In this document: piece after piece, positions 44,314 to 52,275 of the stretch
Position numbering within the stretch: the first letter of the stretch is position 1
Layout: every line of letters begins with the position of its first letter
Assembly: GCA_003612335.1 (NCBI GenBank)
Contig: RAYO01000017.1
Coordinates: 23,302 to 87,301, forward strand
Origin: a bacterium 1xD42-67
GTDB lineage: Bacteria > Bacillota > Clostridia > Oscillospirales > Oscillospiraceae
Reading direction: 5' to 3'
Length of the DNA stretch: 64,000 nucleotides
Made by a program: the position numbers and the translations under genes
Notes under the pieces: model-generated
The model's database searches: none
What the model was told of the DNA's origin: nothing
Seen by the model: only the letters and a program-made list of their open reading frames with translations

Positions 44314-44360
44314 CATCTTTATCATCTAACAAATTCAAGATATACGGAGGAATCACAACT

Positions 44361-46277
44361 ATGGCAAAGAAGCAGTTCAAAGCGGAATCCAAGCGTCTGT
44401 TGGACCTGATGGTCAACTCCATCTACACCCACAAGGAGATCTTCCTCCGGGAGCTGATCTCCAATGCCAGTGACGCGGAGGACAAGCTGGCCTACAAGTC
44501 CCTCACCGACGACAGCGTAACGGTGAAGCGCAAGGACCTGAAGATCACCATCGTCCCCGACAAGGAGGGGCGGCTGCTCACCGTTTCGGACAACGGGGTG
44601 GGCATGAGCAAAGAGGACCTGGAGTCCAATCTGGGCACCATCGCCCGGAGCGGCTCGGGCCAGTTCAAGGCCGGTCTGGCGGAGGACGATAAGGCGGCGG
44701 ACAAGATCGACGTGATCGGTCAATTCGGCGTGGGCTTCTACTCCGCCTTCATGGTGGCCGACCACGTGACAGTGATCTCCCGGGCTTGGGGCAGCGAGGA
44801 GGCCTGGATGTGGCAGTCCGACGGGGCGGACGGATATACCGTCACCTCCTGCGAGAAGGAGGTCCCGGGCACCGATGTGATCATGCACATCAAGGCCAAT
44901 GCCGACGAGGAGGACTACGATCAGTATCTGGACACCTACCGGCTGCAGGAGCTGATCAAAAAATACTCCGACTATATCCGATACCCTATCGTCATGGAGA
45001 TGGAGGACTATCGTCAGAAGGAGGCGCCGGAGGACGCCCCCGAGGACTACAAGCCCGAGTGGGAGACGGTGAAGGAGTGGAAGACCCTCAACTCCATGGT
45101 CCCCCTGTGGCAGCGGCCCAAATCCAAGGTGGAGCCCGAGGAGTATGACGCCTTCTACAAGGAGAAGTTCGGCGACTGGCAACCCCCCCTGGCGGTCATC
45201 CACACCAGTGCCGAGGGAGCCGTCACTTACAAGGCCATGCTCTACATCCCGGAGAAGACCCCCTACGACTTCTACACCCGGGAGTACCAGAAGGGCCTGC
45301 AGCTCTACTCCTCCGGGGTGCTGATCATGGACAAGTGCGCCGACCTGCTCCCCGACCACTTCCGCTTTGTGAAGGGCGTGGTGGACTCCGCCGACTTCTC
45401 CCTGAACATCAGCCGGGAGGTCCTCCAGCACACCCGGCAGCTGAAGACCATCGCCGCCGCCCTGGAGAAGAAGATCAAGAACGAGCTGCTCAAGCTGCAA
45501 AAGGAGGACCGGGAGAAGTACGAGAAGTTCTGGACCGCCTTCGGCACACAGCTGAAATACGGGGTCGTGTCCGACTACGGCCAGCACAAGGAGATCCTCC
45601 AGGACCTGCTGCTCTTCTGGTCCTCCAAGGAGGGCGGGAACACCACCCTGGCCGCCTACAAGGACCGGATGCCCGACGACCAGCCCTTCTGCTACTACGC
45701 CTGCGGCGAGAGCGTGGACAAGATCGCCAAGCTCCCCCAGGTGGAACGGATCCTGGACAAGGGCTATGAGATCCTCTACTGCACCGAGGACGTGGACGAT
45801 TTCGTGATGAAGGGCCTGGGAGAGCTGGACGGCAAGCAGTTCAAGTCGGTGACCGAGGAGGACGCTCTGCCCCAGACCGAGGAGGAGAAAAAGGCCGCCG
45901 AAGAGAAGGCCGAGGCCGGCAAGCCGGTGCTGGAGGCCGTCAAGGAGGCCCTGGGCGACCAGGTGAAGGAGGTGCGGATCTCCGCCATCCTCAAGTCAGG
46001 GGCCTGCTGTCTGTCCGCCGACGGCCCCATCTCTATCGAGATGGAGAAGTATATGAGCAAGGTCGAGGGCAGCCAGGAGATGAGAGCTGACCGGGTGCTG
46101 GAGCTCAACGCCGACTCCGCCCCCTTCGCCGCTCTCAAAAAGGCGGTGGACGCCGGGGACAAAGACACCGTTTCCAAATACGCCCAGCTCCTCTACGCCC
46201 AGGCCCTCCTCCTGGCCGGCCTGCCTCTGGAGGATCCGGCGGGATATACCCAGCTGGTCTGCTCCCTGATGATCTGA
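44361..46277 (+). CDS. htpG: Molecular chaperone HtpG (Hsp90)
   Basis: A 638-residue Hsp90. The N-terminal ATPase has FLRELISNASDAEDKL, the VSDNGVGMSKEDL motif, GTIARSGSGQF and IGQFGVGFYSAFMVADHV; the middle domain carries the conserved arginine in LNISREVLQHTRQL; the C-terminal dimerisation domain ends the protein. ACGGAGG precedes the ATG at 44361. The linker between N and middle domains is short, as in bacterial forms. Transcription is controlled by a CIRCE operator just upstream, and a strong terminator follows. Confidence 0.97.
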   Translation: MAKKQFKAESKRLLDLMVNSIYTHKEIFLRELISNASDAEDKLAYKSLTDDSVTVKRKDLKITIVPDKEGRLLTVSDNGVGMSKEDLESNLGTIARSGSGQFKAGLAEDDKAADKIDVIGQFGVGFYSAFMVADHVTVISRAWGSEEAWMWQSDGADGYTVTSCEKEVPGTDVIMHIKANADEEDYDQYLDTYRLQELIKKYSDYIRYPIVMEMEDYRQKEAPEDAPEDYKPEWETVKEWKTLNSMVPLWQRPKSKVEPEEYDAFYKEKFGDWQPPLAVIHTSAEGAVTYKAMLYIPEKTPYDFYTREYQKGLQLYSSGVLIMDKCADLLPDHFRFVKGVVDSADFSLNISREVLQHTRQLKTIAAALEKKIKNELLKLQKEDREKYEKFWTAFGTQLKYGVVSDYGQHKEILQDLLLFWSSKEGGNTTLAAYKDRMPDDQPFCYYACGESVDKIAKLPQVERILDKGYEILYCTEDVDDFVMKGLGELDGKQFKSVTEEDALPQTEEEKKAAEEKAEAGKPVLEAVKEALGDQVKEVRISAILKSGACCLSADGPISIEMEKYMSKVEGSQEMRADRVLELNADSAPFAALKKAVDAGDKDTVSKYAQLLYAQALLLAGLPLEDPAGYTQLVCSLMI

Positions 46278-46283
46278 TAAAAG

Positions 46284-46310
46284 GCGGGACGCCCGAGGGC
46301 GTCCCGCTTT
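46284..46310 (+). terminator. htpG terminator
   Basis: GCGGGACGCCC (46284-46294) pairs with GGGCGTCCCGC (46297-46307), followed by TTT. It begins seven bases after the htpG stop. Confidence 0.85.
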
Positions 46311-46415
46311 GCACGATATCCCCAAGATCTTCTCGAAATAAGCGGCGAGCTGTGATACTCTATCCTCGGAAACAGGATCTTTCCGAAAGAGATAGGAGAA
46401 AAAGGAGGCATTCCG

Positions 46416-47435
46416 ATGCAGAAAAAATTCTCGTCCCTGGGGCTGGCCCTGTGCATGGCGGTCACTATGGTGTCCGCGGCGGCGGCGGTCCCTGCCGTAA
46501 CGGTGGAGCAGATCCCACCTGCCGGCACCGCCTATGCGGCCAGTCAGACCGTATCCATCGACGGCAAACCGGTGACCTTCCAGATGTACGCCCTGAGGAA
46601 CGCCAGCGGCTTCGGCACCAACTACGTCAAGCTGCGGGACCTGGCCTACGCCCTCAACGGCACGGCGGCCCAGTTCGAGGTAGAGTACGATGGTTCCATC
46701 CGGGTGATCCCCGGGCAGGCCTACACCCCCGCCGGCGGCGAGATGACCACCCCCTTCACCGGCGACCGGATCTACACCGGCGGTCCTCTGCCCCTTCGGG
46801 TGGGCAGCGGGGACACGGTCATGACCGCGATCGCCCTGCTGGATGCCAACGGCCTGGGATATACCTATTTCAAGCTCCGGGACCTGGGGACGGTGCTGGG
46901 CTTCGGCGTAGGCTGGGACGACGCCGCCAAGCAGGTCACCCTGGACACCGGCAGCGGGTCGGGGGGATCTGATGCCCAGGCCCTGTCCGACGAGGCGCTG
47001 CTCCAGCTGGCGAAGGATCTGGTAGAGCAGGCAAGCTGTGTGGATGCTCGTATCATCAACGCAGACTTTGTCGAGATCGACGGCAGCGGCAAGGTGATCG
47101 GATGTACCACGGTCGCCCAGGTGGAGGAGGCCGCCTGGCAGTACTGGTTCAGCATCTATTCCCACCAGATACCTTTCGAGAGGAGTGAAGGTGCAAATTC
47201 CATCTCCTCTCAATTTACGGAGAAAAACGGCGAAGTGTATTTCGAGAACCTGCTGGGCATAGGAAGCGGGCCCCTCCTCGAGGTGGAGCGGCTGACCTCC
47301 CGGACCGCCACAGAGGCGGTGTTCGCCTCCCATATCGAGTGGTTCGACGGAGAGATAGAGCCTTTCGAGCTCATCCTGGTCCTGGAGGACGGAGGGTGGA
47401 GAGTCCTCAAGTGTAGTTACTTGACGGGCGACTAA
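46416..47435 (+). CDS. Secreted protein with copper amine oxidase N-like domain (paralogue 1)
   Basis: A 339-residue protein with a signal peptide (KKFSSLGLALCMAVTMVSAAAAV, cleavage near residue 24). Residues 40-180 hold the copper-amine-oxidase N-terminal-like stalk fold (VSIDGKPVTFQMYALRNASG, YVKLRDLAYALNGT, YTYFKLRDLGTVLGFGVGWD), a module of clostridial surface proteins with no oxidase activity. A GSGSGG linker leads to a C-terminal domain (about 188-335) with TVAQVEEAAWQYWFSIYS, SRTATEAVF and LILVLEDGGWRVL, found again twice in the next gene. AAGGAGG precedes the ATG. The function is unknown. Confidence 0.8.
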   Translation: MQKKFSSLGLALCMAVTMVSAAAAVPAVTVEQIPPAGTAYAASQTVSIDGKPVTFQMYALRNASGFGTNYVKLRDLAYALNGTAAQFEVEYDGSIRVIPGQAYTPAGGEMTTPFTGDRIYTGGPLPLRVGSGDTVMTAIALLDANGLGYTYFKLRDLGTVLGFGVGWDDAAKQVTLDTGSGSGGSDAQALSDEALLQLAKDLVEQASCVDARIINADFVEIDGSGKVIGCTTVAQVEEAAWQYWFSIYSHQIPFERSEGANSISSQFTEKNGEVYFENLLGIGSGPLLEVERLTSRTATEAVFASHIEWFDGEIEPFELILVLEDGGWRVLKCSYLTGD

Positions 47436-47559
47436 CTGTTCCATCTGTCTCCCAAAGCTCTTTGCAGGACCTTCAAGGCCCTGGCTGGCCGATGACCGTC
47501 TCCCCCTGGGAGGATAGACGTTCGATCTCCAATGGGGCTCTGAGGGGAACGAAACAGGC

Positions 47560-47597
47560 AGCGGCGCGTCTGATGGGCGCGCCGCTCTCATTTTTTT
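47560..47597 (+). terminator. Terminator between the two paralogues
   Basis: AGCGGCGCG (47560-47568) pairs with CGCGCCGCT (47578-47586), followed shortly by a run of seven T at 47591-47597. It isolates the two tandem genes as separate units. The remainder of the 264-base gap shows nothing I recognise apart from the second gene's leader. Confidence 0.85.
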
Positions 47598-47699
47598 CCG
47601 GGACCGGGCCAAAGTCTATTGAAAAAACCGGCTGGCCGTGGTATCCTTATGGACAGAAGGAGCTTTTACGAGAAAGTTCCAAAAAAGGAGGACGATAAG

Positions 47700-49793
47700 A
47701 TGAAAAAACGAATCCTGGCCCTGGGGCTGGTCCTATGCACCGCCCTCTCCCTGCTGTCCCTTCCTGCGGCGGCGGTCCCCGCCGTAACGGTGGAGCAGAT
47801 CCCACCTGCCGGCACCGCCTATGCGGCCAGCCAGACCGTATCCATCGACGGCAAACCGGTGACCTTCCAGATGTACGCCCTGAGGAACGCCAGCGGCTTC
47901 GGCACCAACTACGTCAAACTGCGGGACCTGGCCTACGCCCTCAACGGCACGGCGGCCCAGTTCGCGGTGGAGTACGACGGCTCCATCCGGGTGGTCCCCG
48001 GGCGGGCCTACACCCCCGCCGGCGGCGAGATGACCACCCCCTTCACCGGCGACCGGATCTACACCGGCGGTCCTCTGCCCCTTCGGGTGGGCAGCGGGGA
48101 CACGGTCATGACCGCGATCGCCCTGCTAGATGCCAACGGCCTGGGATACACCTATTTCAAGCTCCGGGACCTGGGGACGGTGCTGGGCTTCGGCGTAGGC
48201 TGGGATGACAGGTCCAAGATGGTCACCCTGGACACCGGCAGCGGGTCTGGGGGCTCGGATGCCCAGTCCCTGTCGGACCAGGCCCTGACCCAGCTGGCCG
48301 GAGATCTGATGGATCGGGCCTACGGCGCAGGTATCCTGATCGCCAACGCAGGCTTCGTCGAGACGGATGATAAGGACGTCATCGAGGTGGACGATGGGTA
48401 TCGTGAGATGGCCTATCACCGTGTGATCGGATATCAGACCATCGCCCAGGCGGAGGAGGCCGCCCGACAGTACTGGTACAGCATCTGGTCCCGCCGGGCC
48501 CCCGGGCCCAGTGACCACGAGATGGACATGATGCGCCACCAGTTCCTGGAACGCGACGGCGCACTGTACAAAGGAGACGACTTCGGCGTGGGCGGCGGGG
48601 GCGGCTTCCCCATATTGGAGCGGATGATCTCCCGGACCGCCGATCAGGCGGTGTTCGCCGCCCGTATGGACTGGGGCGACCCGGAAATGGACTTTTCCTT
48701 TGAGTTCTGTTTGGTCCTGGAGGACGGGGCCTGGAGATACCTGGATCAAGAGACCGCCGAGGATAGCTCCTCCGCCCAGGACAGCCCAGCTGCGATGGCC
48801 CGGGCCATGCTGGGGATCCTGGATGCCTCCTGCACTGACGCCTGTTTGCTGGACCTGGACGGCGACGGCGTGAAGGAGCTGCTCGCGGCAGACGGATACA
48901 CCGCCAAGCTCCACACCTGGCAGGACGGCCGGCTCACCTGCAAGGAGGTGGGCGAACTGGCCGGAGGATACCAGTCTTGGGCCCTATGTCAGGATGCCGT
49001 CACCGGCGAGCTTGGGATCCGGTACGCCAACTCCGGCGGCTCCTATGAGGACACCAGATACCACTACCCCACTCGGGACACCAAGCTCCACTATGTCCAC
49101 AGTGACGGCGAGGGCTCCAGCTTCCGCTACTACTACATCGACGGCCGGGAGGTCACCCGGGCAGAGTATCAGTCGATCCTCCGGAGGAACCGGGAACTGG
49201 AGGTCCTGATCGACGGTGGGCACTGGTATGTCATGCCTGAGATGCGGATCAAGGCAGTGCGCAGCGAGCTGACCGACCTGCTGGCTGGCCGGTCCGGCAG
49301 GGACCTGTCCGACCAGACCCTGCTGGCCCAGGCGGAAGTAGCGGCCAACCGGATGGACGACCTGTATTTTACCCGTGCAGTCGGCGGCTTCGTCCGGTGG
49401 GACCTGACCGATTCGATCAGCGCAGGTGCCTTCATAGGCGACGGTTTTGGCGATGTGAGAGCCTATCGGGCGATCGACTATCAGACCATCGCTCAGGCGG
49501 AGGCCGGCGTGCGGGAGCTGTGGCATCGTATATTCAGCCGCCGGTATCCCGCCGAATCCGAATATCTGAGGAGCATGCTGGTGGAACAGGACGGGGCCGT
49601 ATACCGCATCGAGAACTACGGACTGGGAGACCGGGGCGGCTACGCCAAGGTGACCCGGATGGTCTCTCGGACCGCCGACGAGGCGGTGTTCCGCGGATAC
49701 TGGACATATGGCGAAGACGAAGTATACCCGGAGGATCTCGAGATCTCCCTGGTCTTCGAGGATGGGACCTGGAAATACGGCTATTTCGACTAG
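47700..49793 (+). CDS. Secreted protein with copper amine oxidase N-like domain and duplicated C-domain (paralogue 2)
   Basis: A 697-residue protein. After a signal peptide (KKRILALGLVLCTALSLLSL), residues 26-190 are almost identical to paralogue 1 at the DNA level. The paralogue 1 C-domain follows (about 192-360, TIAQAEEAARQYWYSIWS, SRTADQAVF, CLVLEDGAWRYL). Then comes an EF-hand-like DLDGDGVKELLAADG segment with beta repeats (about 380-530), and a second copy of the C-domain (about 545-697, TIAQAEAGVRELWHRIFS, SRTADEAVF, SLVFEDGTWKY). AAAAGGAGG precedes the ATG. It looks built by repeated duplication; its role at the cell surface is unknown. Confidence 0.8.
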   Translation: MKKRILALGLVLCTALSLLSLPAAAVPAVTVEQIPPAGTAYAASQTVSIDGKPVTFQMYALRNASGFGTNYVKLRDLAYALNGTAAQFAVEYDGSIRVVPGRAYTPAGGEMTTPFTGDRIYTGGPLPLRVGSGDTVMTAIALLDANGLGYTYFKLRDLGTVLGFGVGWDDRSKMVTLDTGSGSGGSDAQSLSDQALTQLAGDLMDRAYGAGILIANAGFVETDDKDVIEVDDGYREMAYHRVIGYQTIAQAEEAARQYWYSIWSRRAPGPSDHEMDMMRHQFLERDGALYKGDDFGVGGGGGFPILERMISRTADQAVFAARMDWGDPEMDFSFEFCLVLEDGAWRYLDQETAEDSSSAQDSPAAMARAMLGILDASCTDACLLDLDGDGVKELLAADGYTAKLHTWQDGRLTCKEVGELAGGYQSWALCQDAVTGELGIRYANSGGSYEDTRYHYPTRDTKLHYVHSDGEGSSFRYYYIDGREVTRAEYQSILRRNRELEVLIDGGHWYVMPEMRIKAVRSELTDLLAGRSGRDLSDQTLLAQAEVAANRMDDLYFTRAVGGFVRWDLTDSISAGAFIGDGFGDVRAYRAIDYQTIAQAEAGVRELWHRIFSRRYPAESEYLRSMLVEQDGAVYRIENYGLGDRGGYAKVTRMVSRTADEAVFRGYWTYGEDEVYPEDLEISLVFEDGTWKYGYFD

Positions 49794-49843
49794 GTGCTCT
49801 TCAAACGGGCCCCAGCGAAGGGCAGATCCCCGCAGGACGACAC

Positions 49844-49872
49844 GAAGGCCCCCCTGGCCACAGGGGGCCTTC
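49844..49872. terminator. Bidirectional terminator
   Basis: GAAGGCCCCC (49844-49853) pairs with GGGGGCCTTC (49863-49872), followed on the plus strand by TTCG. It lies between paralogue 2 and the convergent aminotransferase gene. Confidence 0.75.
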
Positions 49873-49878
49873 TTCGAT

Positions 49879-50994
49879 TCAGCTCAGCTCCCGGACCGCT
49901 TGGAGGAAGCGTTCGATCTCCCGTTCGGTATTGAAAGCGGAGACGCTGGCCCGGATGGTGCCGGTGTCCAGGGTCCCGGCGCTCTCGTGGGCCAGCGGAG
50001 CGCAGTGGAGCCCGGCCCGCAGGGCGAAGCCCCTGCTCCCCAGCAGCTCCCCCGCCTCCTCACAGTCCCGCCTCGCCAGCCGGAAGGAGAGCACCCCCGT
50101 CTGGACGGCGGGGTCTTTCGCCAGGAAGGGCTCCGCCCCGTGGATGGCCTCCAGCCCCTCCCCCATGCGGCGGATCAGCCGGGATTCGTGGGCCGCGATA
50201 GGCCCCACCCCTTGGCGCTCCAAAAAGCGCAGGCCCTCCAGCAGGCCGGCGATCCCGGCGATGTTATGAGTGCCCGCTTCCAGCCGGTCGGGGAGGAAGT
50301 CGGGCATAGACTGCCGTTTTGATTCGCTCCCGGTGCCCCCGCACAGCAGGGGGACCGGGTCCATCCCGCACAGGAGCAGCCCGGTGCCCTGGGGGCCGTA
50401 CAGCCCCTTGTGCCCCGGCATAGCGGCGAAAGCCGCCCCCAGGGCCTGGAAGTCCAGGGGCACACAGCCGGCGGACTGAGAGGCGTCCACGATGAGGGGC
50501 ACCCCCCGCTCCCGGCACAGGGCGGCGATCCCCTCGATGGGCAGGCGGAACCCGAACACGTTGGACACATGGGTACACACGGCCAGGTCCGCCCCCCGAT
50601 CCAGCTCCCGCCGGAACCCCTCCAGAGCGGCCGCCTGGTCGAACAGGGGCCCTCTGGCCACCCGCAGGTCCACCTTCAGACGGTGGAGAGGCCGGGTGAC
50701 GGCATTGTGTTCATAACCGGAGACCACCACCCGGCTCCCCGGCCCGGCCAGGGTGCCGATGGCGATGTTCAGGCCGTGGGTAGCGTTGAAGGTGAAGACC
50801 ACCCGTTCCGGATCCTCTACATGGAACAGCCGGGCCGCCGCCTCTCGGCAGGCGAAGGCGGCATCTGCCGCCGCCATAGCGGGCCGGTGTCCTCCCCGGC
50901 CGGGGCTCGCCAGATGGCCGATGGCCCAGGCTGAGGCCCTGGCCACCCCCTCCGGCTTTTGCAGGGTAGTGGCGGCACTGTCCAGATAGATCAC
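49879..50994 (-). CDS. Class V aminotransferase, cysteine desulfurase family
   Basis: A 371-residue PLP enzyme: IYLDSAATTLQKPEGV at the start, VFTFNATHGLNIAI, GYEHNAVTRPLHRL, LIVDASQSAGCVPLDF, then the PLP lysine in MPGHKGLYGPQGTGLL. A cysteine sits in the mobile region near GLHCAPLAHES (GLHCAPLAHE is the type II cysteine desulfurase/selenocysteine lyase loop). It resembles the EF2568 group linked to selenium- and molybdenum-dependent hydroxylase loci. The GTG start overlaps the stop of the Se/S carrier-like gene, so the two are co-translated. Confidence 0.85.
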   Translation of the reverse strand: MIYLDSAATTLQKPEGVARASAWAIGHLASPGRGGHRPAMAAADAAFACREAAARLFHVEDPERVVFTFNATHGLNIAIGTLAGPGSRVVVSGYEHNAVTRPLHRLKVDLRVARGPLFDQAAALEGFRRELDRGADLAVCTHVSNVFGFRLPIEGIAALCRERGVPLIVDASQSAGCVPLDFQALGAAFAAMPGHKGLYGPQGTGLLLCGMDPVPLLCGGTGSESKRQSMPDFLPDRLEAGTHNIAGIAGLLEGLRFLERQGVGPIAAHESRLIRRMGEGLEAIHGAEPFLAKDPAVQTGVLSFRLARRDCEEAGELLGSRGFALRAGLHCAPLAHESAGTLDTGTIRASVSAFNTEREIERFLQAVRELS

Positions 50995-51245
50995 AATGCC
51001 ACCTCCTGATAGCTGCCGTCCCCGGCGGTGATGAAGATCCGCTTGGGACTCAGCCCCGCCCGCTGGAGGACCCGCAGGGCGTCGGGCAGGTTCCGCTGGG
51101 AGATCTTCACCGAGTGGCTGCACCCCTCGCCGGAGATGCTCTTGGGGGAGCGCAGGACCCGAGCGGTGATCCCCGCCCGCTCCAGGGCGGCGGCGGTACG
51201 CTGGGCATAGGTCAGGGACCGGCATACGATGAGATAGTAGAGCAT
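50991..51245 (-). CDS. DUF3343 (putative Se/S carrier-like) protein
   Basis: An 84-residue protein of the DUF3343 family (PF11823, named a putative Se/S carrier-like protein): YYLIVCRSLTYAQRTAAALERAG, then EGCSHSVKISQRNLPDALRVLQ and a C-terminal basic strand. The conserved cysteines C8 and C42 could carry a persulfide or selenide. AAAGGAA precedes the ATG. Coupling to a desulfurase gene supports a sulfur- or selenium-transfer role, but the acceptor is not in the window. Confidence 0.8.
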   Translation of the reverse strand: MLYYLIVCRSLTYAQRTAAALERAGITARVLRSPKSISGEGCSHSVKISQRNLPDALRVLQRAGLSPKRIFITAGDGSYQEVAL

Positions 51246-51372
51246 GGCGCGATTCCTTTCCCGAGGCAGACTGGGCCTGCCCCGCAGAAATTGCCGGGAG
51301 GGGATTCCCGTTCCCCTCTCGTCACCAGTCTATGCCGTTCCCCGGTCCTCTGCCACTCTCCCGGTCTCCCGC

Positions 51373-52158
51373 TCAGCAGATCTCCCCCTCGAACACCGTC
51401 CGGGCGGGACCGGTCATCCAGATGTGTCCCCCTCTCCGCTCCAGGGCCAGGGCCCCTCCGGGTAGGCGGACCTCCGCCCGCTCTGCACACCGGCCCTCCG
51501 CCAGAGCGGCCCCGAAGGCGGCGCAGGCCCCGGTGCCGCAGGCCAGGGTGATCCCGCTCCCCCGCTCCCACACCCGGACGTCCAGCCGTTCCCGGCTGGG
51601 GCAGGCGACGAACTCGATGTTCCGCCTCTCCCCCAGGGCGGGACAGTGCTCCAGGAGCGGCCCCGACCGCTCCAGGTCGATCTCCTCCGGGTCGGGACAA
51701 AAGACCGCCCCATGGGGGTTGCCCACGCGGACAGGGTATACAGTGAAGCTCTGCCCCGCCGCCTCCACTGTGACGGGCGCCGACACCTCCGCCTGCCCCA
51801 TATCCACCGTCACCCCGTCCACCTTCCCGTCCAAGACGTGGAGCTCCAGCCGGCGGGGACCGGCCCCGGTGTCGATGGTGAGGCACGTCTTTCGGGTGAG
51901 CCCCTTGTCGTAGACATACTTCCCCACACACCGGATCCCGTTGCCGCACATGGCCCCCTGACTGCCGTCAGCATTGTACATCTCCATCGAAAAATCACCG
52001 GTCCGTCCCGGCCCGATGCAGATCAGTCCATCGGCCCCGACCCCGAAGTGCCGGTCGGACAGCCGGACCGCCAGTCCGGGCAGGTCGGGCGGGGCCCCCT
52101 CCATACAGTCCAGATAGACATAGTCATTTCCCAGGCCCTCCATCTTGGTAAAGCGCAT
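51373..52158 (-). CDS. dapF: Diaminopimelate epimerase
   Basis: A 261-residue cofactor-free racemase converting LL- to meso-diaminopimelate for peptidoglycan and lysine. Both catalytic cysteines are in place: ADGSQGAMCGNGIRCVGKYV and ITLACGTGACAAFGAAL. The opening TKMEGLGNDYVYLDC and the substrate block VGNPHGAVF are canonical. GGGGGCG precedes the ATG at moderate distance. It works in the same pathway as lysA and murE in this window. Confidence 0.96.
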   Translation of the reverse strand: MRFTKMEGLGNDYVYLDCMEGAPPDLPGLAVRLSDRHFGVGADGLICIGPGRTGDFSMEMYNADGSQGAMCGNGIRCVGKYVYDKGLTRKTCLTIDTGAGPRRLELHVLDGKVDGVTVDMGQAEVSAPVTVEAAGQSFTVYPVRVGNPHGAVFCPDPEEIDLERSGPLLEHCPALGERRNIEFVACPSRERLDVRVWERGSGITLACGTGACAAFGAALAEGRCAERAEVRLPGGALALERRGGHIWMTGPARTVFEGEIC

Positions 52159-52201
52159 CCCAGACGCCCCCTTTCTCTGTCAGCCTATGCGCGGGAGGAT
52201 A

Positions 52202-52231
52202 CAGAAAGACCGGGGGCCTGTGCCCCCGGTC
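52202..52231 (-). terminator. glnA terminator
   Basis: GACCGGGGGC (52208-52217) pairs with GCCCCCGGTC (52222-52231). Read on the minus strand the stem is followed by TTTCT, in line with termination of glnA. Confidence 0.75.
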
Positions 52232-52275
52232 CGGCTGCTCTGCAGGGGCGGCTGACAGCCTCCCCTGGGCAAGGG

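Noticed and set aside
44253..44360. An upstream extension of htpG
   Set aside because: It would include the promoter and the CIRCE operator; the ATG at 44361 has a proper ribosome-binding site and matches the Hsp90 start.
46488..48267. CRISPR-like direct repeats suggested by recurring sequence
   Set aside because: Only two long copies exist, inside coding sequence, and represent a gene duplication; no short regularly spaced repeats occur in the window.
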